This document shows positions 32,503 to 41,567 of a stretch of 62,191 nt of DNA, one piece after another. The stretch comes from Alphaproteobacteria bacterium (GTDB lineage Bacteria; Pseudomonadota; Alphaproteobacteria; Rhizobiales; CAJQND01): NCBI GenBank assembly GCA_024227565.1, contig JAAEUE010000072.1, positions 1-62,191 of the forward strand, read 5' to 3'. The position numbers were made by a program, and so were the translations under genes. How positions within the stretch are numbered: the stretch's first letter is position 1; every line of letters begins with the position of its first letter. The notes under the pieces are model-generated. The model made no database searches, was not told the DNA's origin, and was given only the letters and a program-made list of their open reading frames with translations.

Positions 32503-33868
32503 TTCGGCCTCTTGTTTCGTCCATCTCGACAGCGTGCCGGATCGCTCGGTTTGCAACGATCAGCGCGGCCAGGGATTCCAACCCAAAGGCCACAGATGTT
32601 GCGATAGCGGCACCTGTCAGTCCGTATGCAGGTATCAACACAAGATTCAGGCCAGCGTTAACGATCAACGTTCCAAATGAAATCACGGCTGCCGCCTTTT
32701 GCCGTCCCGTGAGCACGAGCACGCCCTGGGAGGGCCCCGCGGCTGCGCGCGCCATGATCCCCACCAGCAAGATGCACATGCTCAGATAGCCTGCCGTAAA
32801 CTCAGGGCCAAACAGCCAAAGCAACGGTTTTCCAAGGGCTACAAGCACCAAGGTGCCCGCCAAAGAGGGCCAGAAGGTCCATTTGCACCCGGTGCGCAAA
32901 AATTCCGACAACGCCCCATAATCGTTCTTGGCAAAGGCAGCGGCAATTCTGGGGAGGAACGCTGCGGTCACGGCAAATTGAACGAAGGCGATCAGTGCGG
33001 TTGAGCGTGCGGCAGCAAAATAGATCGCGATTTGGTCCGGCGCCACATAGAGCTGAAGCAGAAGTATATCGAGATTGGTCATCAGCAGCTCGAATGCGTC
33101 CAACATCAGCACCGGCAATGACACCGAGACCCAAAAGCTCAATTTGTAGGCGCGTGTTCCCGCCGGAATGATCTTCGCCAAGGCGCGCCGCTGCAGCAGA
33201 TATTGCACCAAACAGGCGCTCCAAGTTGCTGCAATCGCGGCCATAACGGCGATTTCTGCGTTTTTCTGAAGGCCCGCTGTAACCGCAAGACCAAAGAACG
33301 CAAAAATCAGTGCGGGCCGCAGAATGTAAGGGGGAAGAAGGGCAAGCCTCATCCAGAATTGCGAGCGCCCCACCCCGTCAAGATAGTCCATCAAGGCAAA
33401 GGCCGGCACACAGCACAGCGCCAAAACCAGCGGCATTCGGTACTGCTGGTCAATGGCATCGGGCCAAAGCGTGATCAATCCAATGCCGGCACCGGCGCTA
33501 AGCGCGCCAATGCCAAAGGCGATCAATCTGCCCACATGCAGAAAGCCGCGCAGTTCCGCCAGCGCGCCCTTGGTTTGATATTCCTGAACAAAACGTAAGA
33601 CTGTTGTGTCAAAACCGATCGCGCCGATGCTGCCCACAACGACGACCCAAATCCATACATATGTGAAGATGCCGAACTCATGGGCCCCGAGCCAACGGGC
33701 CAGAATAATGTGGGAGAGAAAGGCGATTCCGGCCGACAAAACGCGGATGGCATATACCTCAAGCGCATTGCGCCCCGAGCGTGCAGTATCGCCATCACCC
33801 TTCACAAGATCGGTGACGCGGCCGCGCAACTGTGCCGGCAGCACATCAAGGATTGTCTGAAAGCCCAC
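32480..33868 (-). CDS. polysaccharide flippase (MATE/MOP superfamily, Wzx-like)
   Basis: The 462-residue protein has about 12-14 hydrophobic spans and the N-terminal layout of Wzx-type flippases (IRVLSAGIAFLSHIILARWL, GAHEFGIFTYVW), which move lipid-linked oligosaccharides across the inner membrane. The start is GTG at 33868, with a weak GAG-rich ribosome-binding region. It is the first gene of the leftward operon with the acyltransferase and cupin-like genes. A striking 18-bp dyad lies 97 bp upstream. Confidence 0.85.
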   Translation of the reverse strand: MGFQTILDVLPAQLRGRVTDLVKGDGDTARSGRNALEVYAIRVLSAGIAFLSHIILARWLGAHEFGIFTYVWIWVVVVGSIGAIGFDTTVLRFVQEYQTKGALAELRGFLHVGRLIAFGIGALSAGAGIGLITLWPDAIDQQYRMPLVLALCCVPAFALMDYLDGVGRSQFWMRLALLPPYILRPALIFAFFGLAVTAGLQKNAEIAVMAAIAATWSACLVQYLLQRRALAKIIPAGTRAYKLSFWVSVSLPVLMLDAFELLMTNLDILLLQLYVAPDQIAIYFAAARSTALIAFVQFAVTAAFLPRIAAAFAKNDYGALSEFLRTGCKWTFWPSLAGTLVLVALGKPLLWLFGPEFTAGYLSMCILLVGIMARAAAGPSQGVLVLTGRQKAAAVISFGTLIVNAGLNLVLIPAYGLTGAAIATSVAFGLESLAALIVANRAIRHAVEMDETRGRNEQLAVL

Positions 33869-33964
33869 GCTTACTCACTCTACACACAAGGCCCGCAATC
33901 AACGGACTACGGAATTGACCTGACGTAAGCGTTAGCGCAAATGCATTTAGCTTGCCTTAATGCA

Positions 33965-33982
33965 ATGTCCTAAAAAGGACAT
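33965..33982. promoter_or_regulatory. 18-bp dyad upstream of the polysaccharide operon, candidate operator
   Basis: ATGTCCT-AAAA-AGGACAT is a perfect inverted repeat with 7-bp arms. It lies about 97 bp before the GTG of the flippase gene and 47 bp past the end of the lyase gene. Size and symmetry suit a dimeric regulator; 18-20 bp dyads of this kind include LuxR-type boxes, but no specific factor can be named. Confidence 0.45.
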
Positions 33983-34028
33983 GAACTCCCTGAAATCTCT
34001 CATAAAATCCACATCATGGTTAAGCGCG

Positions 34029-34970
34029 TCAACCGCCGTCGATCATCCGGAACATTGACATGGACCCCGTGCGCATGAACCGGTCCATGCGCGCAACCGA
34101 GGTCCCCGGCATCGGGGCCCGATAAATTCCGAACTTGAAATACTGGTGTGGCCCGCTTGCGTAATCATATCCGATCGATCCGGTCACCCGCGCAATGAAC
34201 CGCCCGTTGGCCCAGATTTCTATCAGTCCGGTGCCGTTGCGGCCGCCGCGGACCCGGTAGGCCATGTCGACCCATTTCTCATAGGGGTTCGGCAAGGTTG
34301 CGTTGGAAGAGTATTGTACCTTGATATCAGACGCGCAAGATTTGCTGTTTTTCGCAAGCTGGCGTGCCTCGTGTCCGGTTAGGCGTGTCGCAGGCAGTTT
34401 TCGCCCAAGTCCTTGAGAACTGGCGACAATCACGCGGCAGCTATTGTCTTGAACCGTGATTTGGAACACACCGCGATCAAAGCGCTGGGCCAAAAAGGGG
34501 CTGCCACCGCACTGCTGCTTCCACTGGCCTGAAACCCAGCGTCCGGTGTGGCGAGCCGGCAATTTTCCGTCAATGCGAAAACTGAAATTGTACCAGGCCT
34601 CCTGACCAAACCTGATGCGGTATCCCGGTGCGGTTCGAAGTTCGTTTCTCTGGCATTTTGCCCCGCACCCTCTCATCGCCGCGCCCACACGCACGGCAAC
34701 CGATCGCCTGTCGGACCGCGCCAAGCGGGCATCACTCCAAAACTGGCCCTTTTGGGCTTGCCCCAGCCACCACATACTGCGGTTCACCTTAGGGCTTTCA
34801 AAGCCATCGATGAGGGAGGCAGAGGGCGAATAGGCCGGTGGCGAGAAGCTTTTGGCCACCAGACCAGCATTGGCAGTTGTGCAAGCTGCGCTCACAAGCA
34901 CGACCCCGCCCAGGGCAAAAGCAGCGCTCCGGCCTAACAGGCGCCTTGCGGAATGGTAGCTCGCATACAT
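34029..34970 (-). CDS. secreted polysaccharide lyase-like protein (heparin lyase I-type fold)
   Basis: The 313-residue product has an N-terminal export signal (MYASYHSARRLLGRSAAF, hydrophobic FALGGVVLVSAAC, then TTANA). Either cleavage after ANA or lipidation at the Cys of SAAC is possible, and the ARRLLG stretch could pass for a weak Tat motif. The mature part resembles the jelly-roll of PL20/heparin-lyase-I-like proteins (DGFESPKVNRSMWW, RNELRTAPGYRI, IEIWANGRFIARVTG, FKFGIYRAP). Such enzymes cut acidic polysaccharides during export or turnover. Adjacent to the flippase operon, it is likely part of the same locus. Confidence 0.72.
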   Translation of the reverse strand: MYASYHSARRLLGRSAAFALGGVVLVSAACTTANAGLVAKSFSPPAYSPSASLIDGFESPKVNRSMWWLGQAQKGQFWSDARLARSDRRSVAVRVGAAMRGCGAKCQRNELRTAPGYRIRFGQEAWYNFSFRIDGKLPARHTGRWVSGQWKQQCGGSPFLAQRFDRGVFQITVQDNSCRVIVASSQGLGRKLPATRLTGHEARQLAKNSKSCASDIKVQYSSNATLPNPYEKWVDMAYRVRGGRNGTGLIEIWANGRFIARVTGSIGYDYASGPHQYFKFGIYRAPMPGTSVARMDRFMRTGSMSMFRMIDGG

Positions 34971-35055
34971 GGGTCTGCACGTCCTCGTCCTAAGCAAAAG
35001 GGTTCGGCCACCGCAAACGGCGAGACAATCTTTACATGAAGAGACAAGAACTTAG

Positions 35056-35114
35056 CCTTAACCCGCGGTTCATCGCGGGTTAAGGATCACCGGCCAGGGT
35101 CACACCCTGGCCGG
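35056..35114. terminator. two tandem perfect hairpins after thrS
   Basis: CCGGCCAGGGT-CAC-ACCCTGGCCGG (35090-35114) and CCTTAACCCGCG-GTTCAT-CGCGGGTTAAGG (35056-35085) lie 13 bp beyond the thrS stop in its reading direction. Stems are 11 and 12 bp without mismatch. U-tracts are poor (CTAAGTTCTTGTCTC after the second), so they could be terminators or RNA-stabilising hairpins; two in a row is unusual. Confidence 0.6.
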
Positions 35115-35127
35115 AGATTGGTTTGTG

Positions 35128-37047
35128 TTAACGCATGTCTGGAGGCGTGGCCTCGATCTGCAACGCGACCAGCGCATCGCCCAAGCTCATCGCGGTCTGG
35201 TCCTTTGAGCCGAGACGCCGGATGTTGACCGAGCGCTCTTCAACCTCGCGCATGCCCACCACGACGATGACCGGAACCTTGGTCACCGAGTGCTCGCGCA
35301 CCTTGTAGTTGATCTTCTCGTTGCGCAAATCGGCCTCCGCATGAAGGCCGGCCACGCGCAACTCGTCCAGCACTTCCATGGCATAGTCGTTGGCCTCGCT
35401 GGTGATCGGGCACACAATGGCCTGCAGCGGCGCCAGCCACAGCGGGAAGTGGCCCGCGTGGTGCTCAATCAGAATGCCGGCAAAGCGCTCCAGCGACCCA
35501 AACATGGCCCGGTGCAGCATAACCGGGGTCACCTTTTCGCCATTGGAGTCCATATAGAACGCACCGAACCGGTCCGGCAGGTTGAAGTCCACCTGCAAGG
35601 TTCCGCATTGCCAGTCACGGCCGATCGCGTCGCGCAGCACATATTCCAGCTTGGGACCGTAAAACGCCCCCTCGCCCGGGTTGAACTCCACATCGCCGCC
35701 GGCCACTTCCACCGCGTGCATGAGCGCCTTTTCAGCAGCGTCCCAGACTTCGTCTGATCCCACGCGTTTTTCGGGCCGGTCGGAGAACTTGATCAGCACA
35801 TTGTCGAAGCCGAAATCCTTGTAGATCGACAGCATCAACTGATGCACCTCAACGCATTCCTCCGTGATCTGCTCATGGGTGCAGAAGATGTGGGCATCAT
35901 CCTGGGTGAACGAGCGCACGCGCATCAGCCCGTGCAGGGCGCCGGAGGGTTCATACCGGTGCACCTTGCCGAATTCCGACATGAGCATCGGCAAATCACG
36001 GTAGCTCTTCAAACCATGCTTGAAGATCTGCACATGGCCTGGGCAGTTCATGGGCTTGAAGGCGAATGTGCGCTCGTCTTCCGTTTCCGTTGTGAACATG
36101 TTTTCGCGGAACTTTTCCCAGTGGCCAGACTGCTCCCACAAGCCACGGTCCATCATGTCTGGAGAGTTCACCTCCAAATAGCCCGCCTGCTCCTGGCGCC
36201 TTCGCATATAGGCGATCAACGACTGAAACAGGGTCCAGCCCTTGGGATGCCAGAACACCGAGCCGGGAGCCTCCTCTTGGAAATGGAACAGGTCCATTTC
36301 GCGGCCAAGGCGCCGGTGATCGCGTTTTTCCGCCTCCTCAAGGGCGTGCAGATAGGCGTTCAGCTGCTTATCGTCGGTCCAGGCTGTGCCATAGATGCGC
36401 GTGAGCATCTGATTGTTGCTGTCGCCGCGCCAATAGGCGCCGGCCACCTTCATCAGCTTGAACGCCGTGCCGATCTTGCCTGTGGAGGGCAGATGCGGGC
36501 CGCGGCACAAATCGAACCAGTCGCCCTGATAGTAGATCTTCAGATCTTCACCTTCAGGGATCGCATCAATCAGCTCAATCTTGAAAGCCTCGCCTTTGTC
36601 GGCAAACACCTGTTTGGCCTTGTCGCGCGACCAGGTTTCCTTGGTGAAGGGCTGGTTGCGCTGAATGATCTCGCGCATCTTCTTTTCGATGGCTTCGAAA
36701 TCTTCCAGGCTAAACGGCTCGTTGCGGGCAAAGTCGTAGTAGAAGCCGTTCTCGATCACAGGGCCAATGGTCACTTGGGTGCCGGGATAGAGCTCCTGGA
36801 CGGCTTCAGCCATCACATGCGCCGCATCATGGCGGATCAACTCCAGGGCAGCAGCGTCGTCGCGGAGAACGATTTCAATCTTGGCATCTTGGGTGATCGG
36901 GTCAGACAGATCACACAACTCGCCATCCAGCTTCATGGCCACGGCCTTTTTGGCCAGCGACTTGGAGATGGAGGCGGCAACGTCTGCACCGCTCATACCA
37001 GAGTCAATATTTCGGGAGTTCCCATCCGGGAAGGTCAGGTTAGGCAT
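35128..37047 (-). CDS. thrS: threonyl-tRNA synthetase
   Basis: ThrRS charges tRNA-Thr and edits Ser-tRNA-Thr. The 639-residue protein has an N-terminal TGS domain ([18 protein letters not shown]), an editing domain with [17 protein letters not shown] and [11 protein letters not shown], the class II core with CPGHVQIF for the catalytic zinc, and a C-terminal anticodon-binding domain ([12 protein letters not shown]). The ATG at 37047 has GGAGCC upstream; six extra upstream codons are excluded. No T-box-type leader is expected or seen. Confidence 0.97.
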   Translation of the reverse strand: MPNLTFPDGNSRNIDSGMSGADVAASISKSLAKKAVAMKLDGELCDLSDPITQDAKIEIVLRDDAAALELIRHDAAHVMAEAVQELYPGTQVTIGPVIENGFYYDFARNEPFSLEDFEAIEKKMREIIQRNQPFTKETWSRDKAKQVFADKGEAFKIELIDAIPEGEDLKIYYQGDWFDLCRGPHLPSTGKIGTAFKLMKVAGAYWRGDSNNQMLTRIYGTAWTDDKQLNAYLHALEEAEKRDHRRLGREMDLFHFQEEAPGSVFWHPKGWTLFQSLIAYMRRRQEQAGYLEVNSPDMMDRGLWEQSGHWEKFRENMFTTETEDERTFAFKPMNCPGHVQIFKHGLKSYRDLPMLMSEFGKVHRYEPSGALHGLMRVRSFTQDDAHIFCTHEQITEECVEVHQLMLSIYKDFGFDNVLIKFSDRPEKRVGSDEVWDAAEKALMHAVEVAGGDVEFNPGEGAFYGPKLEYVLRDAIGRDWQCGTLQVDFNLPDRFGAFYMDSNGEKVTPVMLHRAMFGSLERFAGILIEHHAGHFPLWLAPLQAIVCPITSEANDYAMEVLDELRVAGLHAEADLRNEKINYKVREHSVTKVPVIVVVGMREVEERSVNIRRLGSKDQTAMSLGDALVALQIEATPPDMR

Positions 37048-37156
37048 AATATGGCTCCTATCCAATCCCGCAAACGGATGCGGGTGGTGGGGCGGAGTGC
37101 CCCATGGGGGTTAGGTCAAAAGACGGGCGCTCTTTTGCGCCTGTTCGCCTGTTTCG

Positions 37157-37861
37157 TCAAGATGGGGGCGGGTTTTGGGGTTTGCAACCTGTGATCATGT
37201 GGCGCTTGCGGCCAAAGCCCGGAACCCGGTTCACCTCAAATCCGGCCTCCTCCAGATTGCGCCGCACCCACCCTGCCGACGTATAGCTGGCAAAGCTCCC
37301 GCCAGGTGCAGTTCGGGCAAAAACGCCCCTCATGAGATCGGCAGACCACATGTCCGGATTTCGCGCAGGCGCAAAGCCGTCCAGATACCAGGCGTCCGCC
37401 GCGCCCTCCCACAGCGCCAGGCCATCGGCCACATCGGCCTGCACCAGGACAAGCCGGGTTTGGGCATCCATCTGCCATTGGTTAAGCCCAGGTTTGAGCT
37501 GGTGCCAATGGTCCAACTCTTCATCACAGAGCGTTTTCAGATCAGGCCAAGGGGCCATCGCCGCCCTGATTTCCTCAGCTTTCAGCGGAAAGCCCTCAAA
37601 CGAAACAAAGTTCAGATGTCCATCCGCTGGGCGCGTTTCAGTCCACTGGCGCCAGGTCTCCAGAAAATTAAGGCCCGTACCGAAGCCAAGTTCGCCAATG
37701 GTGGTCTGCGTAGCGCCCATCCAGCGCTCCGGCAGGCCATTGCCTTTGAGGAACACATGGCCCGTTTCCCCCCGCCCATCGACTTGCGAGAAGAAATGGT
37801 CGTCAAACTGCTTGGAGTACGGAACCGCATCCTCGCTCCAGCTCAACGGATGTTTGCTCAT
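37157..37861 (-). CDS. mnmD: tRNA (5-methylaminomethyl-2-thiouridine34) methyltransferase, stand-alone MnmD
   Basis: The 234-residue protein matches the N-terminal half of MnmC (DUF752), which methylates nm5s2U to mnm5s2U at tRNA wobble position 34. It has the SAM-binding GELGFGTGLNFLETW, the family DAWYLDGFAPARNPDMW, and GGSFASYTSAGWVRRNLEEAGF near the end. The start at 37861 (MSKHPLSW) is family-like. In E. coli this domain is fused to the FAD oxidoreductase; here the oxidoreductase-like half is a separate gene facing away 85 bp upstream. Confidence 0.9.
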   Translation of the reverse strand: MSKHPLSWSEDAVPYSKQFDDHFFSQVDGRGETGHVFLKGNGLPERWMGATQTTIGELGFGTGLNFLETWRQWTETRPADGHLNFVSFEGFPLKAEEIRAAMAPWPDLKTLCDEELDHWHQLKPGLNQWQMDAQTRLVLVQADVADGLALWEGAADAWYLDGFAPARNPDMWSADLMRGVFARTAPGGSFASYTSAGWVRRNLEEAGFEVNRVPGFGRKRHMITGCKPQNPPPS

Positions 37862-37946
37862 TTTGTTTTCGTCCTGACTGGCGGGCACGGTCCGTTTTGG
37901 GCATAAGCTTGAGCCCAACACAAACCGATGCAGCAGGAAACGCAGC

Positions 37947-39047
37947 TTGGGTCAACTCCCGGTCATCATTATCGGCGGCGGCATTGCCGGTCTTTCGCTT
38001 GGGCTCGAGCTGACAAAGCGCGGCGCCGACGTCACCCTTTTGGAGCAGAACGAAATCGCTTCGGGCGCCAGCGGCGCGGCGGCGGCCTATCTGGAGCCAC
38101 GCACCGGCACCGGCGGATTGCGCGCGATCGAATGGGCCAGCCTGGAAGAATGGCCGGCCTATGCGGCGGCGATTGAAAAGGCCGCGGGCATCGATCTGGA
38201 CTACCGCACGGACGGCCAGGTGCATGTGGCCTTTGAGGACGCCCTGGCCCGTCTGCGCCAAGACTTTGAGAAACGCACCTCGGTGGGCACGCCAGCAACC
38301 TGGCTCACCGCAGACGCCGTGCGGGCGCTTGAGCCTGAACTCGCGCCGGATATCGCCGCTGGCTTTTCCTTGGATCAGGTGCACTGGCTGGATGGCTGCA
38401 AACTGTGCGCCGCATTGGCAACGCTCTTGCGCCAAGCCGGCGCAAACGTGCGTGAGCATGCCGGTGTGGTGTCCGTGGCACGCAAGGACGGCAACCTCTG
38501 CATTTCAACCGCCGATGAGACCTGGACGGCAGATAAACTCGCCATCTGCTGCGCCATGGGGCGAAACCATATCGCCGGCCTGCCTCAGGACGTTCCCTTG
38601 TGCCGCCCCGTGCGCGGCGTGATGCTGTCTGTCGCCATGGCCCCTGCGCGCCCGCTTCTGCGCCGCGTGATCAAACATGCCAAAGGGATTTTGTGCCCCA
38701 GGTCCGATGGCCGGCTGCTTGTGGGCCCCACATCGGAAAAGGGGGAAACATCCCCCGTGGTCTCAGAGAGTGTGCAGCACCAGCTTCTGGAAACGGCGAC
38801 GAGGTTTGTGCCGGCCCTTGCTGACCTTGAGGTCTCTGAGGTGTCGTCGGGCATTCGTGCCCTTGTGGGCGACGGCGCCTTGAAGCTCGGACAAAGCAGC
38901 GAGATGCCGGGGGTCTACTACAGTCTCAGCCACGGCGGCTCAGGCTATTTGCGCACGCCGGTCATCGCGCGGGAATTGGCAAGCTACGTTGATGACGAGA
39001 ACGCCCCCTGCCCGCTCACCAGCCCTTATCTGACCCGCTTGGGCTAG
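37947..39047 (+). CDS. DAO-family FAD oxidoreductase (MnmC-C/glycine oxidase-like)
   Basis: The 366-residue flavoprotein begins with VIIIGGGIAGLSLGLELTKRGADVTLLEQ and ends with a DAO-type GVYYSLSHGGSGYLRTPVIA segment. It resembles both ThiO/glycine oxidases and the C-terminal domain of MnmC, which removes carboxymethyl from cmnm5s2U. The divergent neighbour mnmD favours the latter. The start is TTG at 37947, eight bases after AGGAAA; the nearby ATG at 37928 is in another frame. Its 3' end overlaps the convergent cupin gene by 32 bp. Confidence 0.75.
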   Translation: MGQLPVIIIGGGIAGLSLGLELTKRGADVTLLEQNEIASGASGAAAAYLEPRTGTGGLRAIEWASLEEWPAYAAAIEKAAGIDLDYRTDGQVHVAFEDALARLRQDFEKRTSVGTPATWLTADAVRALEPELAPDIAAGFSLDQVHWLDGCKLCAALATLLRQAGANVREHAGVVSVARKDGNLCISTADETWTADKLAICCAMGRNHIAGLPQDVPLCRPVRGVMLSVAMAPARPLLRRVIKHAKGILCPRSDGRLLVGPTSEKGETSPVVSESVQHQLLETATRFVPALADLEVSEVSSGIRALVGDGALKLGQSSEMPGVYYSLSHGGSGYLRTPVIARELASYVDDENAPCPLTSPYLTRLG

Positions 39048-39630
39048 AGCGTTTCTTTGCCAGCTCGCCGGCCTCGGCCATTCGTGCCACCGCATTGGCT
39101 TCCTGAAACAGACGGGAGTTGCCGTCATAGTCGAACGGACGTTCCGTCAGGCCTTCCGGTTCCCACTCGCTTCTGTGGGCATCGTAAAAGTCACCGCCAT
39201 ACACATGAAACGCGCCGGTGAACAGATTGGTGGGGTTGGTCACCGAGTGGATGATATCCTTGCCAAGGGGCGTGGCCTGGCCTGGAGCCATCGTTTTTGC
39301 TCCAGCCGCCTCGATGTCGGCCTCCTCGCCTTCTGGAAGCTTTCGCCAGAAAATATTGTCTTCCCGGCCGGCGTAAACGCCGATCACCGCCCACATGTTG
39401 TGATTGTGCGGCAACAACGTCATGCGCGGCGCCCAGACCACGTTGAGGATGGTGAGACTGTCGCTGTGATAGAGCTTGTGCACGCCGCCCTTGGTGGGCT
39501 CTCCCAACCCTTGGATTGCCTGGCCGGGATCTGAGACAGCACGTGAGATCACCTCTTGAACCGCCTTGTGCGAGCTGTCTTCGGCGTGAGCCTTCTGGCA
39601 ATCTTCAATGAATTGGTCGAGCTGAAACAT
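39016..39630 (-). CDS. cupin, cysteine-dioxygenase-like metalloenzyme
   Basis: The 204-residue protein has the cysteine-dioxygenase superfamily cupin: MTLLPHNHNMWAVIGVYAG with His-x-His, followed by a Glu/Arg-rich strand (REDNIFWRKL), and GKDIIHSVTN with the third histidine. Related enzymes oxidise thiols such as cysteine or 3-mercaptopropionate with Fe(II). The exact substrate is uncertain. The ATG at 39630 has GGGGAG upstream. It follows dctM by 48 bp and is probably the last gene of the aminotransferase-TRAP operon, which suggests a small acid or thiol substrate in that pathway. Confidence 0.75.
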   Translation of the reverse strand: MFQLDQFIEDCQKAHAEDSSHKAVQEVISRAVSDPGQAIQGLGEPTKGGVHKLYHSDSLTILNVVWAPRMTLLPHNHNMWAVIGVYAGREDNIFWRKLPEGEEADIEAAGAKTMAPGQATPLGKDIIHSVTNPTNLFTGAFHVYGGDFYDAHRSEWEPEGLTERPFDYDGNSRLFQEANAVARMAEAGELAKKRSSPSGSDKGW

Positions 39631-39678
39631 CAAACTCCCCTTCGGCTGCGAAGCATCCCCAGCGCAACGGTATCACAA

Positions 39679-40959
39679 CTACCGGTAAAAATATTCCACC
39701 AGGAACATCGGGATCGCCGGCACGTAGGTGCACATCATAAGCACCACCAGAAGCACGGCCACAAAGTAAACGTTCACCTTGGACACATCCCAGATGTTGG
39801 CCCTGGCGATGGAACACGATGTGATGAGAACCGAGGCAACCGGCGGCGTCTGCTGGCCGATAGCAAGGTTCAAGGTCACCACCAGGCCAAAGTGCACCGG
39901 ATCGATCCCGGCTTGTTCAATAAGCGGGATCACGATGGGGATCACCAGAATGATTGCCGCGACCGAATGCAGGAAGAAGCCGATGATCAGGAAGAACACA
40001 TTCAGGATCAGCAAGATCACATACTTGTTGTCGGTGAGCGACATCATTTGCTGGGCCAGTTCCTGCGGCACCTGTGCCCGGGTCAAAAACCCGCCCATCA
40101 GCACCGAGGCCGCCACCAGCAACATCACCACCGCGGTTTGCATGCCGCCATCCAGCATGGCCGCCTTCAACCGCTTAAGATCGATCTCCCGGTACCAAAC
40201 CCCAATCACCAAAGCGGCCAGCACCGCCAGGCCGGCAGCCTCCGTGGCCGTCACATAGCCGCCGAAGATGCCGCCCAGAATGATCACCGGCAGTGAAAAC
40301 GTGGGCAGCGCATCGATGAAGGTTTCCTTCACCCGCTGGGTGTTGAACGCTTCTTCCACCGGCAAGTCGTAGCGCCGGGCAAAGCCATAGGCGACGCTCA
40401 TCAATCCGACAGCCCCCAGCAGGCCTGGGACAAATCCCGCCACAAACAGCTGCTCCACACTGGTGTTGGCTGAAACCGCGTAAATGATCATCGGGATGGA
40501 CGGCGGGATAATGATGGCCAGCGAGGCCGATGAGGATGTGATCGCCGCCGCCAAAGGTCCAGAATAGCCCCGCTTCTTCATTTGCGGGATCATCACAGAG
40601 CCGAGCGCCGCCACGTCCGCCACCGCAGAGCCTGAGATTTCGGCAAAGAACAACGAGACCCCGATGTTCACCATGCCCAAACCGCCGCGCACAAAGCCGA
40701 TGAGGGCACTGACAAAGTTGATCAGCCGATCCGTGATGCCGCCCGCATTCATGATTGCACCGGCCAAAACGAACATGGGGATCGCGATCAGGGAAAACTT
40801 TGTGGAGCCGTCATACATATCCAGCGCCACGGTCACCAATGCACCGGTGCCTTCCGTGGCCACCAAGCCCAAAATGGCCGCCAGCGCCAAGGCTATGGCG
40901 ATGGGCACGTTGATGCAGATCATCACCAACAGCGCGATGAAGATCGAGAAGACAATCAT
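39679..40959 (-). CDS. TRAP transporter large membrane subunit (DctM-type)
   Basis: The 426-residue protein has about 12-13 hydrophobic spans and the DctM landmarks ISGSAVADVAALGSVMIPQM and VNVYFVAVLLVVLMM near the end. It forms the sodium-driven carrier with the Q subunit. Its ATG overlaps the Q-subunit stop by 4 bp. The substrate of the complex is set by the P subunit and is not predictable here; gene neighbours suggest a C2-C3 hydroxy or amino acid. Confidence 0.93.
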   Translation of the reverse strand: MIVFSIFIALLVMICINVPIAIALALAAILGLVATEGTGALVTVALDMYDGSTKFSLIAIPMFVLAGAIMNAGGITDRLINFVSALIGFVRGGLGMVNIGVSLFFAEISGSAVADVAALGSVMIPQMKKRGYSGPLAAAITSSSASLAIIIPPSIPMIIYAVSANTSVEQLFVAGFVPGLLGAVGLMSVAYGFARRYDLPVEEAFNTQRVKETFIDALPTFSLPVIILGGIFGGYVTATEAAGLAVLAALVIGVWYREIDLKRLKAAMLDGGMQTAVVMLLVAASVLMGGFLTRAQVPQELAQQMMSLTDNKYVILLILNVFFLIIGFFLHSVAAIILVIPIVIPLIEQAGIDPVHFGLVVTLNLAIGQQTPPVASVLITSCSIARANIWDVSKVNVYFVAVLLVVLMMCTYVPAIPMFLVEYFYR

Positions 40960-41477
40960 TGCCGCTCAATCTCCGCTTCAATCTCGGCATGCTCCAGTGA
41001 CTGGCCAGTGGCCACCATCTTCAAATAGGCCGGAGCCGACAATAGCTCACAGACCACGAACAACACCGCACCAATGGGAATGACCGACTGGGTGAACTGC
41101 ACCGGCACCCAGGTGAGGCTCACCAGGCTTTCGCCTTCCAGGACCAGCAACACCTCCCAGCCGGCCCAAGCCAGAAGCAAGAAAAAACCAATGACAAAGG
41201 CTTCCGCCGCATAAGCCACCCACAGGCGCAATGGCATAGGGATCGCCAGCAACACAGAATCAAAGCCAATATGCTTGCGCTTCAACGCAGCCAATGCGGC
41301 GCCATAGTACGTGACCCAGGACAGCATGATCGACGCCACCTCGTCATACCAAGACAGCGAAGCGTCAAGCTTCCGGTAGACCACAGCCAAAATCACCACG
41401 GCGGTGAGCGCGATCATCAGAACGATCAACGCCCACTCCAGCACTGTCTCGATGGTCTTGGAAAGGCCGTTCAGCAT
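40956..41477 (-). CDS. TRAP transporter small membrane subunit (DctQ-type)
   Basis: The 173-residue protein has four hydrophobic spans typical of DctQ (ALIVLMIALTAVVILAVVYR, SWYDEVASIMLSWVTYYGAA with the family pattern around Glu, FFLLLAWAGWEVLLVL, and VIPIGAVLFVVCELL). It ends in an acidic HAEIEAEIERQ tail overlapping dctM by 4 bp. It lies 90 bp downstream of the P-subunit gene. Confidence 0.92.
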   Translation of the reverse strand: MLNGLSKTIETVLEWALIVLMIALTAVVILAVVYRKLDASLSWYDEVASIMLSWVTYYGAALAALKRKHIGFDSVLLAIPMPLRLWVAYAAEAFVIGFFLLLAWAGWEVLLVLEGESLVSLTWVPVQFTQSVIPIGAVLFVVCELLSAPAYLKMVATGQSLEHAEIEAEIERQ

Positions 41478-41567
41478 GGGTCAGCCCGCGAGGATCGAAG
41501 GAAGGGAGCGCACCCGGCCCTCACAAACTTGCGTTCGTGAAAAGCCGGGCGCGCGGGAGTAAACTGG

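Noticed and set aside
35842..37194. Rightward frame of 450 codons opposite thrS
   Set aside because: It is antisense to threonyl-tRNA synthetase and has no independent support.
39016..39047. Possible frameshift because two genes overlap here
   Set aside because: The 32-bp overlap is between convergent genes with intact ends; the DAO protein ends normally and the cupin keeps its full fold.
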